Position numbers and translations under genes: made by a program. From Dokdonia sp. 4H-3-7-5 (GTDB taxonomy: Bacteria > Bacteroidota > Bacteroidia > Flavobacteriales > Flavobacteriaceae): DNA of 64,000 nucleotides. The stretch spans positions 3,008,001 to 3,072,000 of the forward strand of contig NC_015496.1 of the NCBI RefSeq assembly GCF_000212355.1, read 5' to 3'. This document shows positions 26,088 to 34,812 of this stretch, in pieces. Below the pieces are notes generated by a model that was not told the origin of the DNA, ran no database searches, and saw only the letters and a program-made list of their open reading frames with translations. Numbering within the stretch: position 1 is the first letter of the stretch; the number at the start of each line of letters is the position of its first letter.

Positions 26088-27365
26088 ATGAAAAAAGTAT
26101 TAATACTAAGTGCCCTTATTGCTGGTACCGCTTTCGCGAAAGCGCAAACCTCTTTTGACAAAGACATTGCCGCTGTAGAAAAAAAGGTCATAGAATGGCG
26201 CAGAGACTTTCATCAAAATCCAGAATTAGGAAATCGCGAATTCAAAACTGCCGAGAAAATAGCAAAACATCTTGAATCTTTAGGAATTGAAGTACAAACA
26301 GGAGTTGCCAAAACTGGTGTCGTAGGTTTACTTAAAGGAGATATGCCAGGTAAAGTGGTTGCGTTGAGAGCAGATATAGATGCGCTTCCCGTTACAGAAC
26401 GAAATGACCTTCCTTTTAAATCTGAGGTAGTTACTTCTTTCTTAGGAACAGAAACTGGTGTGATGCATGCTTGTGGTCATGACACGCACACTGCTATTCT
26501 TATGGGTGTGGCAGAAGTGCTATCTAAAAATAAAGACAAAATCAAAGGTTCTGTAAAATTCATCTTTCAACCATCAGAAGAAGGACCACCTCCAGGTGAA
26601 GAAGGCGGTGCAAAACTTATGGTAAAAGAAGGTGTACTTGATAATCCTAAAGTGGATGCTATTTTTGGTTTACATATTAATAGTGCTACTCCTGTAAATA
26701 CTATAAAATATAAACCAGGTGGAACGATGGCAGCTACAGAGCGTTTTGTAGTAAATGTAAAAGGAAAGCAATCTCATGGTAGTCAGCCTTGGTCTGGAGT
26801 TGACCCTATTTTAATTTCGGCACAGATTATCAATGGTTTCCAGAGTATAATATCTCGTGAGAGTGAATTAACAGAGGAAGCTGCAGTAATTACTGTCGGT
26901 AAAATTACATCTGGAACACGCTTTAACATCATCCCAGAAAGTGCCGAAATGATAGGTACAGTACGTACACTTGATCCAGACATGCGTGAGAAAATCATAC
27001 GCCGTATGGATGAAATGGCTGCTGGTATTGCAAAGGCTTATGGCGGTGAGGCTACGATAGACTGGCAAAACATGACTGTCGTAACTTATAACGATCTTGA
27101 TCTTACTGCACAAATGCTCCCTACCTTACAAAAAGTAGGTGGTACAGAAAATGTGTCGCTACAGAAAGCGGTCACTGGTGGAGAAGACTTTTCTTTCTTT
27201 CAAGAAAAAGTACCTGGATTCTATTTCTTCTTAGGAGGTATGACTGCAGGAAGCACTGAAGCTTTTCCTCATCACACACCTGATTTTGTGATTGATGAAG
27301 CTGGATTCCAGCTCGGTGTTAAGGCTTTGAGTCAGATGAGTATTGACTACTTAAACGGTAAATAA
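26088..27365 (+). CDS. Secreted M20-family amidohydrolase (copy 1)
   Basis: About 425 residues from the ATG at 26088; an in-frame upstream extension to 26058 would not add a sensible signal peptide. Zinc aminoacylase/carboxypeptidase of the hippurate-hydrolase type: HACGHDTHTAILMG and QPSEEGPPPGEEGG carry metal ligands and the general base, plus GLHINSATP, GKQSHGSQPW and FPHHTPDF. The exported N-terminus ends with AGTAFAKAQ, where the palindrome encodes AFAKA and supplies the A-x-A signal-peptidase motif. Probably removes amino acids from N-acylated or peptide substrates in the periplasm. Over half identical to copy 2 by eye. Confidence 0.92.
   Translation: MKKVLILSALIAGTAFAKAQTSFDKDIAAVEKKVIEWRRDFHQNPELGNREFKTAEKIAKHLESLGIEVQTGVAKTGVVGLLKGDMPGKVVALRADIDALPVTERNDLPFKSEVVTSFLGTETGVMHACGHDTHTAILMGVAEVLSKNKDKIKGSVKFIFQPSEEGPPPGEEGGAKLMVKEGVLDNPKVDAIFGLHINSATPVNTIKYKPGGTMAATERFVVNVKGKQSHGSQPWSGVDPILISAQIINGFQSIISRESELTEEAAVITVGKITSGTRFNIIPESAEMIGTVRTLDPDMREKIIRRMDEMAAGIAKAYGGEATIDWQNMTVVTYNDLDLTAQMLPTLQKVGGTENVSLQKAVTGGEDFSFFQEKVPGFYFFLGGMTAGSTEAFPHHTPDFVIDEAGFQLGVKALSQMSIDYLNGK
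26129..26144. repeat. Iterated palindrome, perfect 16-mer (signal peptide)
   Basis: CGCTTTCGCGAAAGCG read as AFAKA just before the predicted cleavage site of M20 copy 1. Confidence 0.97.
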
Positions 27366-27378
27366 AAATTAAATCCCT

Positions 27379-29208
27379 ATGAAGACATTTTTCAAAACAT
27401 TAATACCGTTTGCAGTTGCTGCAATGGCGGCTACCAACTTACATTCACAACAGAATGATCAACCAATTTTTAAGGACGGAGAAGCGCAGATAGTTCCAGC
27501 ATTTGATACGCCTTCTACTTGGATTCGCGAGGATTTATGGGTTGAAACAGAGTTTGACACTGATGGCGATGGCGAGCTAGATCGCATGCACGTAGATGTA
27601 ACAAGGCCAGCACAAACCGAAAGCGGACTAAAACTGCCTGTTATTTATGAGACAAGCCCTTATTATGCTGGTGTTGCAGCAAATGATCCAAACTTGTTTT
27701 ATGATGTAAAGCATGAAATAGGAGCTCAAGAAAAACCAATAGCAAACGGAGTTGTCGTACGAAGAGGAAAACGTCCTGTAATTTCAAATTCGCTCATTAA
27801 GACTTGGATTCCTAGGGGTTATATTGTGGTGCATTCTTCCTCTCCAGGAACTGGACTATCAGAAGGATCTCCTACAGTAGGTGGTGATAATGAGTCACTA
27901 GCGCCTAAGGCCGTTGTAGATTGGCTTAATGGTAGAGCAAAAGGTTATAAAGAAATTGACAGTAATGAAGAGGTAAAAGCATTCTGGTCTACGGGGAAAG
28001 TTGGAATGACAGGTACTTCTTATAATGGTACCTTACCGTTAGCCGCTGCAACTACTGGAGTTGATGGTCTTGAAGCTATCATTCCTGTAGCTCCTAATAC
28101 TTCATATTATCACTACTATAGATCAAATGGTTTAGTGCGCTCCCCAGGAGGGTATCTTGGTGAGGATATCGATGTACTGTACAATTTTATTCATAGTGGA
28201 GACGAATCAAAAAGAGCATATGCCGATAGTCTTGTGAGGGATATCGAGCTTAAAAATGGTATGGATCGTGCCACAGGAGATTACAACGATTTCTGGGCAG
28301 AAAGAGATTATCTCAATGATATGAAACCAATGAAAGCCGCACTACTCATGTCACATGGTTTTAACGATTGGAACGTGATGCCTGAGCATAGCTACCGCAT
28401 TTATAAGAGAGCTCAAGAAATGGGAATCCCTAGTCAGATTTTTTATCATCAGAATGGTCATGGAGGTCCACCACCTATGAAAATGATGAACAGATGGTTT
28501 ACAAAATATTTACACGGAATAGATAATGGCGTTGAAAATGATCCTAAAGCGCAAATTGTAAGAGAAAACGATGCCAGAGATCAACCTACACCTTATGAAA
28601 ACTATCCAAATCCACAAGCAGAGGATATAACATTATACTTAGGACAAAGTATAGATGGAGCTGGAACATTATCTATTCAAAAAGCAAAGAAATCACCTAA
28701 GGAAACACTTGTAGATGATGCTACTGTGAGCGCTAAAGATATGATGAAAGGTTCTGCATCTCAAAACAGATTATTGTACCTCACTTCTACTCTTAAGGAA
28801 GAATTACATATTTCCGGAACACCTAAAGTGACTATTAGTGTTTCTAGCAGTAAGGAAGCAGCAAACTTAAGCGTGTACTTGGTTTCATTACCTTATGAAG
28901 AAGGAAAAGGGATTAAGATTACAGATAATCTTATCACTCGTGGATGGGCAGATCCTCAAAATCATGCCTCCATCCGTAAGAGCGAGCCTCTTAAGAAAGG
29001 TGAGTTTTATGAAGTGACATTTGACTTAATGCCAGATGATCAGATTATAAGAAAAGGACAGCAAATAGGCTTGATGATTTTTTCTAGTGATAGCGAGTTT
29101 ACAGTACTTCCTAATCCTGGAACAGAGCTAACTGTAGATCTATCAAAAACCAAACTTACACTACCAGTTGTAGGTGGAGAAACGGCCTTTAGCACAACGA
29201 TTAATTAA
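27379..29208 (+). CDS. Secreted Xaa-Pro dipeptidyl-peptidase, S15 family
   Basis: 609 residues with a signal peptide (MKTFFKTLIPFAVAAMAA, cleavage near LHS). Serine peptidase of the alpha/beta-hydrolase fold: nucleophile Ser214 in GMTGTSYNGTLPLAA, oxyanion-hole YETSPYYAG region, His in FYHQNGHGGPP, Asp in SHGFNDWNVMPEHSY, and a C-terminal jelly-roll (about 430-609) typical of X-Pro dipeptidyl-peptidase and cocaine-esterase-like enzymes. It would release X-Pro dipeptides from peptides in the periplasm. Only 13 bases from the upstream gene and 17 from the downstream one, so clearly one operon with the two M20 enzymes. Confidence 0.93.
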   Translation: MKTFFKTLIPFAVAAMAATNLHSQQNDQPIFKDGEAQIVPAFDTPSTWIREDLWVETEFDTDGDGELDRMHVDVTRPAQTESGLKLPVIYETSPYYAGVAANDPNLFYDVKHEIGAQEKPIANGVVVRRGKRPVISNSLIKTWIPRGYIVVHSSSPGTGLSEGSPTVGGDNESLAPKAVVDWLNGRAKGYKEIDSNEEVKAFWSTGKVGMTGTSYNGTLPLAAATTGVDGLEAIIPVAPNTSYYHYYRSNGLVRSPGGYLGEDIDVLYNFIHSGDESKRAYADSLVRDIELKNGMDRATGDYNDFWAERDYLNDMKPMKAALLMSHGFNDWNVMPEHSYRIYKRAQEMGIPSQIFYHQNGHGGPPPMKMMNRWFTKYLHGIDNGVENDPKAQIVRENDARDQPTPYENYPNPQAEDITLYLGQSIDGAGTLSIQKAKKSPKETLVDDATVSAKDMMKGSASQNRLLYLTSTLKEELHISGTPKVTISVSSSKEAANLSVYLVSLPYEEGKGIKITDNLITRGWADPQNHASIRKSEPLKKGEFYEVTFDLMPDDQIIRKGQQIGLMIFSSDSEFTVLPNPGTELTVDLSKTKLTLPVVGGETAFSTTIN

Positions 29209-29225
29209 AAATATCATTACCATAA

Positions 29226-30503
29226 ATGAAGTATACAACAACCTTACTATTTTCTAGTGTGTTACTTTTTACCGCTTTCGCGAAAGCGCAATCAAATCTA
29301 GATAAAGAAATAGCAGCTGTAGAATCAAAAGTAATTGAGTGGCGTAGAGATTTTCACCAAAACCCAGAATTGGGAAACAGAGAGTTTAATACTGCCGATA
29401 AAATTGCAAAACACCTTAAATCCTTGGGCATTAAAGTGCAGACAGGAGTTGCAAAAACAGGTGTAGTAGGAATTCTTGAAGGAAAACGCAAAGGAAAAGT
29501 AGTTGCTTTACGTGCGGATATTGATGCCCTCCCAGTTAAAGAACGTGCAGATTTACCGTTTAAATCTACAGCGATGGGTGAATACCAAGGTAATCCTGTA
29601 CCTGTAATGCATGCTTGTGGGCATGATACGCATATTGCCATACTTATGGGTGTTGCAGAAGTACTTGCAAAAAATAACGACTTTGCAGGAACGGTTAAAT
29701 TCATTTTTCAACCAGCTGAGGAAGGCGCACCTCCGGGAGAAGAAGGTGGTGCCGAGTTGATGGTTAAAGAAAATGTTCTTAAAAGCCCTGATGTGGATGC
29801 CATCTTCGGACTTCATATAGGTTCTGGTCAAGATGTAAATACCATCGCATATAAACCAGGCGGGATTATGGCAGCTTCCCAGAGTTTTGAAATCCACGTA
29901 AAAGGAAAACAAAGTCATGGTTCTACACCGTGGACAAGTCGTGATCCTATCATGGCTGCTGTAAAAATTATAGATGGACTGCAAACCATTATTTCTAGAG
30001 AAATACCACTTACAGAAGAAGCGGCTGTATTATCGATAGGACAAATTAACGCAGGTGTGCGAAGTAATATTATCCCAGAAGAAGTACACATAGTAGGTAC
30101 ATTACGCACGTTAGATTATGATATGCAAGCTTTTATAAATCAGCGTATGAAGGAAATGATTCCTGCTATTGCTGCGGCGTATCGTACAGAGGCTACGCTT
30201 ACTATTCCTGAGGGCTACCCTATCACCTATAATGATGTAGTACTTACGGCACAAATGCTTCCTTCACTCGAGAAAGCTGCTGGTAAGGAAAATGTCTCTG
30301 TGATAAAAGCCATTACAGGCGCCGAAGATTTTTCATTCTTTCAAAAAGAAGTTCCTGGGCTTTATTTCTTTTTAGGAGGTAAAACACCAGGAAGCAGAGA
30401 AGCTTTTCCTCACCACACTCCAGATTTTTACATTGATGAAAGCGGGATGCTGCTAGGAGTAAAAACATTTATACAACTTACGCATGACTATTTAGGGCAA
30501 TAA
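29226..30503 (+). CDS. Secreted M20-family amidohydrolase (copy 2)
   Basis: 425 residues, paralogue of the gene at 26088. Same layout: exported N-terminus ending FTAFAKAQ, metal motifs HACGHDTHIAILMG and QPAEEGAPPGEEGG, then GLHIGSGQD, GKQSHGSTPW and FPHHTPDF. The perfect palindrome sits at the identical protein position in both copies, so it was either present before duplication or is kept as the signal-peptidase motif. The pair flanks the S15 gene, so a tandem duplication followed by insertion of the S15 gene, or the reverse, is plausible. A terminator follows. Confidence 0.92.
   Translation: MKYTTTLLFSSVLLFTAFAKAQSNLDKEIAAVESKVIEWRRDFHQNPELGNREFNTADKIAKHLKSLGIKVQTGVAKTGVVGILEGKRKGKVVALRADIDALPVKERADLPFKSTAMGEYQGNPVPVMHACGHDTHIAILMGVAEVLAKNNDFAGTVKFIFQPAEEGAPPGEEGGAELMVKENVLKSPDVDAIFGLHIGSGQDVNTIAYKPGGIMAASQSFEIHVKGKQSHGSTPWTSRDPIMAAVKIIDGLQTIISREIPLTEEAAVLSIGQINAGVRSNIIPEEVHIVGTLRTLDYDMQAFINQRMKEMIPAIAAAYRTEATLTIPEGYPITYNDVVLTAQMLPSLEKAAGKENVSVIKAITGAEDFSFFQKEVPGLYFFLGGKTPGSREAFPHHTPDFYIDESGMLLGVKTFIQLTHDYLGQ
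29273..29288. repeat. Iterated palindrome, perfect 16-mer (signal peptide)
   Basis: CGCTTTCGCGAAAGCG read as AFAKA just before the predicted cleavage site of M20 copy 2. Confidence 0.97.
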
Positions 30504-30537
30504 CCCCTACTCCATCATTACACTAAAGATTATATTA

Positions 30538-30573
30538 ACGACAGTTAACCAATGTGTTAACTGTCGTTTTTTT
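30538..30573 (+). terminator. Rho-independent terminator of the peptidase operon
   Basis: 12-bp perfect stem ACGACAGTTAAC / GTTAACTGTCGT followed by seven T. Confidence 0.92.
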
Positions 30574-30591
30574 ATGTAAAAAATCAATGAA

Positions 30592-30647
30592 AACTATAAA
30601 TTTCGTTCAATAACTATAAAAATAGTTGTGTAACTATACTTTTCGTT
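30592..30647 (+). promoter_or_regulatory. Three operator-like sites with a 20-base pitch
   Basis: Three 16-base sites of the form AACTATNNNNWTNGTT begin at 30592, 30612 and 30632, exactly 20 bases apart, each an imperfect palindrome AAC-N10-GTT; the middle one, AACTATAAAAATAGTT, is perfect. They cover the promoter of the downstream BlaI-type gene. Binding by that repressor is inference. Confidence 0.7.
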
Positions 30648-30656
30648 GTAAGTTTG
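30626..30656 (+). promoter_or_regulatory. Promoter of the BlaI/M56 operon
   Basis: TTG at 30626-30628 (inside operator site 2) and TAAGTTTG at 30649-30656 with a 20-base spacer that contains operator site 3; transcript would start near 30663, before the ATG at 30689. Confidence 0.6.
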
Positions 30657-30688
30657 AATTATCAATCATTAGATAATCAATTGTATAC

Positions 30689-31042
30689 ATGGAAAAACTA
30701 ACAAATAAAGAAGAAGAAGTGATGCACGCACTATGGAAGTTAGAGCGCGCTTTTGTTAAAGAAGTGGTTGCTAGCTTTCCAGAAGGCAATCATTACAATA
30801 CCATATCTACCATTGTGCGTAACCTCGCAGATAAAGGGTATGTGGGTTACCAAGCGTTTGGGAAGACGCATCAATATTTTCCTGTGGTATCTCTTCAGGC
30901 TTATAGAAAAGAGTTTATGGAAACTACGAGTCAAAAGTTTTTTGGGAACTCCTATAAAAATATGGTGTCATTTTTTGCCAAAGAAGAAAAGATTTCTGCA
31001 GATGAGCTTAGGGAAATTTTAGCAATCATAGAAAAAAAGTAA
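30689..31042 (+). CDS. BlaI/MecI/CopY-family transcriptional repressor
   Basis: 117 residues. A winged-helix domain at the N-terminus (MEKLTNKEEEVMHALWKLE, then NTISTIVRNLADKGYV as recognition helix, then the wing YQAFGKTHQYFPV) and a C-terminal dimerisation helix. In the classical system such a repressor keeps the operon off until the M56 sensor protease, encoded four bases downstream, triggers its inactivation. The three evenly spaced palindromes upstream are the natural candidates for its binding sites (autoregulation). The cleavage site seen in classical BlaI is not identifiable here. Confidence 0.92.
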   Translation: MEKLTNKEEEVMHALWKLERAFVKEVVASFPEGNHYNTISTIVRNLADKGYVGYQAFGKTHQYFPVVSLQAYRKEFMETTSQKFFGNSYKNMVSFFAKEEKISADELREILAIIEKK

Positions 31043-31045
31043 CTT

Positions 31046-33526
31046 ATGGAAATCCTTATTTTAATAGCAAAAAGTATTGGAATTCTATCCTTGTTTTATG
31101 TGATATACATTTCCATCTTGCACAAAAACACGCTCTTTACAGCAAACAGGCATTTTCTCATTGCTGGTATCATTGCAGCGCTCACGCTACCCTTTTTAGA
31201 ATTTACTCAAGTTACAGAAATCGTATTGCCTTCACAGCAAGTGTTTGATACTGCAAATGTAGTTCCATTATCGCAAGTTGAATATCTTCCCACGGCAACC
31301 ACAACAGAGGTGCCAACAATTGATTGGTGGCAAATTGCATTGCTTATATACATTGCAGGCGTTATTGTCATGTGTATTAGATTAGGTATGCAACTATTCT
31401 CACTTAGAAATCTCATTTCTTCCGGAACTGTGGTACAAAGGAATGCATACACGTATGTTATTGTCACAAATAATATAGCACCCTTCTCCTTCTTCTCGTG
31501 TATCGTCTATAATCCCGAGCTACATACGCTAGAAGAGCTCGAAATGATTTTAGCTCACGAGCAAATTCATGCAGGACAACGCCATTCCATAGACATCCTG
31601 ATTACACAAATTATATTAGCGCTTCACTGGTGCAATCCGCTGGCGTGGTTGTATAAGCAGAGTTTAGAACAGAACTTAGAATACATTGCAGATGCTCATG
31701 CTATCCAGCACATCAACAATCCGCAGCAATATCAACGCACACTGGTTAAGGTTTCATCTCCCTCATTTAAACCAGCGCTTACTAATCAATTTTATCAATC
31801 ATTCATCAAAAAACGAATCGTTATGCTCAACACACCACAATCAGGTAAACACCATCTTTGGAAACTGGGATTAATCATCCCGCTCGTATCTTTCTTTCTA
31901 TATTCTTTTAATGTAAAAGAAGTTGTCACTTATGTTGAAGAGGACAATACCGCTTTCGCGAAAGCGGAAACAACTAAAAATCCGACTAATAAAGGAAGAG
32001 ATGTCTTTTTTATAGATCGTGAGACTACAAATGACAAGCTAGACAGAATCGAAAAGTATGTCACAGACCATTGGAAAGAAGTCGCAATCAAATTTTCAAA
32101 AAGAAGCTATACTTCTGAAAATGACTTGTCAGCTTTTACGTTGCAGGTACAATTTGACGAGGAGGAAGGTTTTGTAAATAAGCTTTCTTTTAATTCTAAA
32201 GAAATTAACCAGTGGGAAGGCTATAGCCTAATGGTTAATACTGAACAGGAGATTGTTGTAATGGAGCAAAACGATGGCACATTTATAAACATCACTCCAG
32301 ATAAAACAATCATCACAGATGAGAAGGTTGCTGTAAATACAGAAAAAACAGTAGCTAAAGAAAATAATATTACAAAGGATGCACTAGGACCTAATCCCGT
32401 AATAGTTGTGAATAATAACGTTGTATTGGGACAAGAAAAAGAGAAAAGAGTCACAGGTGATAGTATCACAAGCTTACCTACTGCCCAAGCTATCAAAGCC
32501 TACGGAACTATTGCACAAGACGGTGCGCTCATTGTACACAGTAGTCCCAAGGCAGACACCACACGAGTAGTATCGCGTATAGTACAAGAAACTTATAGCT
32601 ATATAATTACCAAAAATACAACGGATAATGAGATTGATGCGCTCATTAAGGTAATGAGAGAAAAGCACAAGGCTACTCTGAAGGTAAGTGGTATTAAGAG
32701 AAATAGAAATCTAGAAATAGAAAAAATTTCGGTCAATCTTAAAGATGAGAATGGGAATAATAAGAATTACACTTTAAAGAGCTCTAATCCTATCAGCGAC
32801 ATATATATATACCGCAATGCTGACGGTAGTACAGGCATGGGAAATGTCAATATGGAGAACAATACTGGAGATACATATGACAACAGGAGAGTTAGCTTAG
32901 AAGAACGACGCAACTCAATGATAACTAGCAGAGACAGTATGCGTAAAAATATGGAAGCTCGTAAACAAGAACTACGCGCTCGTATGGATGAACGTAGAAA
33001 CCTGCAAGGCCGTGCACAAAGTGACTCTATGCGCCAGTCTATGATGGCTAGACGTGATAGCATGAAAACGCAAATGAAGGAGCGACGTGAGAATTTAAAA
33101 AGCGATAGAGAAAACTATAAAAATAGCAGACAGCAAAGAGACGTGGGCTACTTAACACTTGATGATAAAACTTACTACTTTGTGGTTAGCCCAGAAGGGT
33201 CAAAGAGTTTCTATGATCGTTGGGGAAAACAAATAAAAGAAGACACTCCACTCTATAAAAGGCTTTTAAAAAAAGGTTACTTTACAGTAGATGACAAGAG
33301 CAAAGATGAAGTAATGAATATGGTACCTAAGGATGGGATTATTAAAAGTGGCTCCTCCGATAAACCTATTATCTATATTAATGGAAAATTACTTACTTCA
33401 GGAAATTTTGATAATTTAGATCCAAATGATATTGAAAGCTTATCAGTTGTCAATGGTGAAAAAGCAATTGAACTTTATGGACAGGCAGGAAAAAACGGAG
33501 TAATACTCGTAAAAACCAAAGATTAA
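31046..33526 (+). CDS. BlaR1-type M56 membrane metalloprotease with TonB-plug-like tail
   Basis: 826 residues. Four N-terminal helices with the zinc motif HEQIH at 171-175 (AHEQIHAGQRHSID), as in BlaR1/MecR1. After helix four (LIIPLVSFFLYSFNV, about 273-290) there is a palindrome-encoded AFAKA, then a long periplasmic region without a penicillin-binding domain. Two segments (about 475-500 and 770-826, ending AIELYGQAGKNGVILVKTK) resemble the plug start of TonB-dependent receptors. Between them lies an Arg/Met/Glu-rich coiled region with repeated RDSM units (about 615-690). Likely senses an envelope signal other than a beta-lactam; signal unknown. Confidence 0.9.
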   Translation: MEILILIAKSIGILSLFYVIYISILHKNTLFTANRHFLIAGIIAALTLPFLEFTQVTEIVLPSQQVFDTANVVPLSQVEYLPTATTTEVPTIDWWQIALLIYIAGVIVMCIRLGMQLFSLRNLISSGTVVQRNAYTYVIVTNNIAPFSFFSCIVYNPELHTLEELEMILAHEQIHAGQRHSIDILITQIILALHWCNPLAWLYKQSLEQNLEYIADAHAIQHINNPQQYQRTLVKVSSPSFKPALTNQFYQSFIKKRIVMLNTPQSGKHHLWKLGLIIPLVSFFLYSFNVKEVVTYVEEDNTAFAKAETTKNPTNKGRDVFFIDRETTNDKLDRIEKYVTDHWKEVAIKFSKRSYTSENDLSAFTLQVQFDEEEGFVNKLSFNSKEINQWEGYSLMVNTEQEIVVMEQNDGTFINITPDKTIITDEKVAVNTEKTVAKENNITKDALGPNPVIVVNNNVVLGQEKEKRVTGDSITSLPTAQAIKAYGTIAQDGALIVHSSPKADTTRVVSRIVQETYSYIITKNTTDNEIDALIKVMREKHKATLKVSGIKRNRNLEIEKISVNLKDENGNNKNYTLKSSNPISDIYIYRNADGSTGMGNVNMENNTGDTYDNRRVSLEERRNSMITSRDSMRKNMEARKQELRARMDERRNLQGRAQSDSMRQSMMARRDSMKTQMKERRENLKSDRENYKNSRQQRDVGYLTLDDKTYYFVVSPEGSKSFYDRWGKQIKEDTPLYKRLLKKGYFTVDDKSKDEVMNMVPKDGIIKSGSSDKPIIYINGKLLTSGNFDNLDPNDIESLSVVNGEKAIELYGQAGKNGVILVKTKD
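31951..31966. repeat. Iterated palindrome, perfect 16-mer (coding)
   Basis: CGCTTTCGCGAAAGCG in the M56 gene, read as TAFAKAE just after the last N-terminal membrane helix. Confidence 0.95.
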
Positions 33527-33544
33527 CTACACTCACATTATTTT

Positions 33545-33580
33545 AAAAGTCCGCTTTCAATCAGAAAGCGGACTTTTTTT
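33545..33580 (+). terminator. Rho-independent terminator after the M56 gene
   Basis: Stem AAGTCCGCTTTC / GAAAGCGGACTT with loop AATCA and a T-run. The inner stem repeats the arms of the iterated palindrome (CGCTTTC...GAAAGCG). Confidence 0.9.
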
Positions 33581-33717
33581 ATATGGTGTTCTTTACAACT
33601 ACCACTCATGAAAATTCAATTAAAATGATGGAATGAGATGAATACGCCTAAAATGAGCGATAATTTTCCTATAAAAATTCTAATCTACATGAAGATTTTT
33701 TTGTTTGAAAAGTTCGG

Positions 33718-34650
33718 TTATACCCTACCTCTTCTAAAACGCATCTTCTTTGTTTGCGTCTTATCATTTTTGCGTACGCTATTTATAAAATAAACACCGC
33801 TCAGCAATACACATGCTGCAATAATAGACTGAGTAGTGATATTTTCATCTAGAAAATACCAACCTAAGAATAAAGCAACAACAGGATTTATATATGCAGA
33901 GGTTGCCACTTTTTCTGTTGATACATTTTTGAGTAAGTAATTGAACGAAGTAAATGCTGCGATACCTCCAAAAATAATAAGGCATACCATGGATATCTGT
34001 GCACGCGAACTCCAATCTACCGGAGAACTCCATGTTTCTCCTATAATAAAACTCCACGTCCATAATAAAATACCAGCGCTTACCATTTGATAACCAGTTG
34101 TAATAAAGAAATTTTTAGGTAAATCTGCTTGTGCTACAAACAAGCTTCCTATACTCCAACTTAAGATACAAGTAAATATCATTATAATCCCTAAGGTTGC
34201 TCCTTGTTGCATCGCTATCTCTCTTTGAGAAACCAGTAAGTACATTCCTATTAAACCTAAGGTAACCCCTATAATCGATTTGAGTTTTAAACCCTTTTTT
34301 TGAACAATGCGCATTAGTAAAAGAATTGATAATGGCTGTAAGGCCGCAAGGAGCGCTGCAAATCCACTATCTACATACTTGAGTGACCATACAAAAACAC
34401 CATTCCCATACACTAAAAAGAAAAACCCTGCTAGAATAGAATTACGCAGCTGCTTTCTTGATATTTTAAGTGATTTACCGCTTAATCCCGCTATTAGAAA
34501 TATGATTAGACCTGCAGTGGTAAAACGTAAACCGGCCAACATAAATGCAGGTACTTCGCTTACTACAATTTTATTCCATAGATAAGTTGATCCCCAAAAA
34601 ACATAAATAGAAAAAAAAGCGAGAATAGCTAGATAGGTTTCCTTCTTCAT
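33718..34650 (-). CDS. EamA-family (DMT) transporter
   Basis: 310 residues with ten predicted membrane helices in two homologous EamA halves: ILAFFSIYVFWGSTYLWNK at the start and SWSIGSLFVAQADLP, FGGIAAFTSFNYLLKN, YINPVVALFLGWYFLDE in the second. Inner-membrane transporter of the drug/metabolite superfamily; substrate (amino acid, metabolite or drug) cannot be told. C-terminus is basic and cytosolic (KKMRFRRGR). Convergent with the M56 gene and divergent from the CRP-type regulator next door, which might control it. Confidence 0.9.
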   Translation of the reverse strand: MKKETYLAILAFFSIYVFWGSTYLWNKIVVSEVPAFMLAGLRFTTAGLIIFLIAGLSGKSLKISRKQLRNSILAGFFFLVYGNGVFVWSLKYVDSGFAALLAALQPLSILLLMRIVQKKGLKLKSIIGVTLGLIGMYLLVSQREIAMQQGATLGIIMIFTCILSWSIGSLFVAQADLPKNFFITTGYQMVSAGILLWTWSFIIGETWSSPVDWSSRAQISMVCLIIFGGIAAFTSFNYLLKNVSTEKVATSAYINPVVALFLGWYFLDENITTQSIIAACVLLSGVYFINSVRKNDKTQTKKMRFRRGRV

Positions 34651-34812
34651 TGTAAGGCCGTAAATAGGTTAAAATTTATAAGTTACGAACTTAGCTATTT
34701 TATGCATGCGGAGTGTATCTTTATTTTAAAATAACAACAGCAATAGAATTTATAATTTATTCAAGTAAACTGCGCTCTTGAGTAGTATCTTTACTCTTAT
34801 TTATAAACCATC

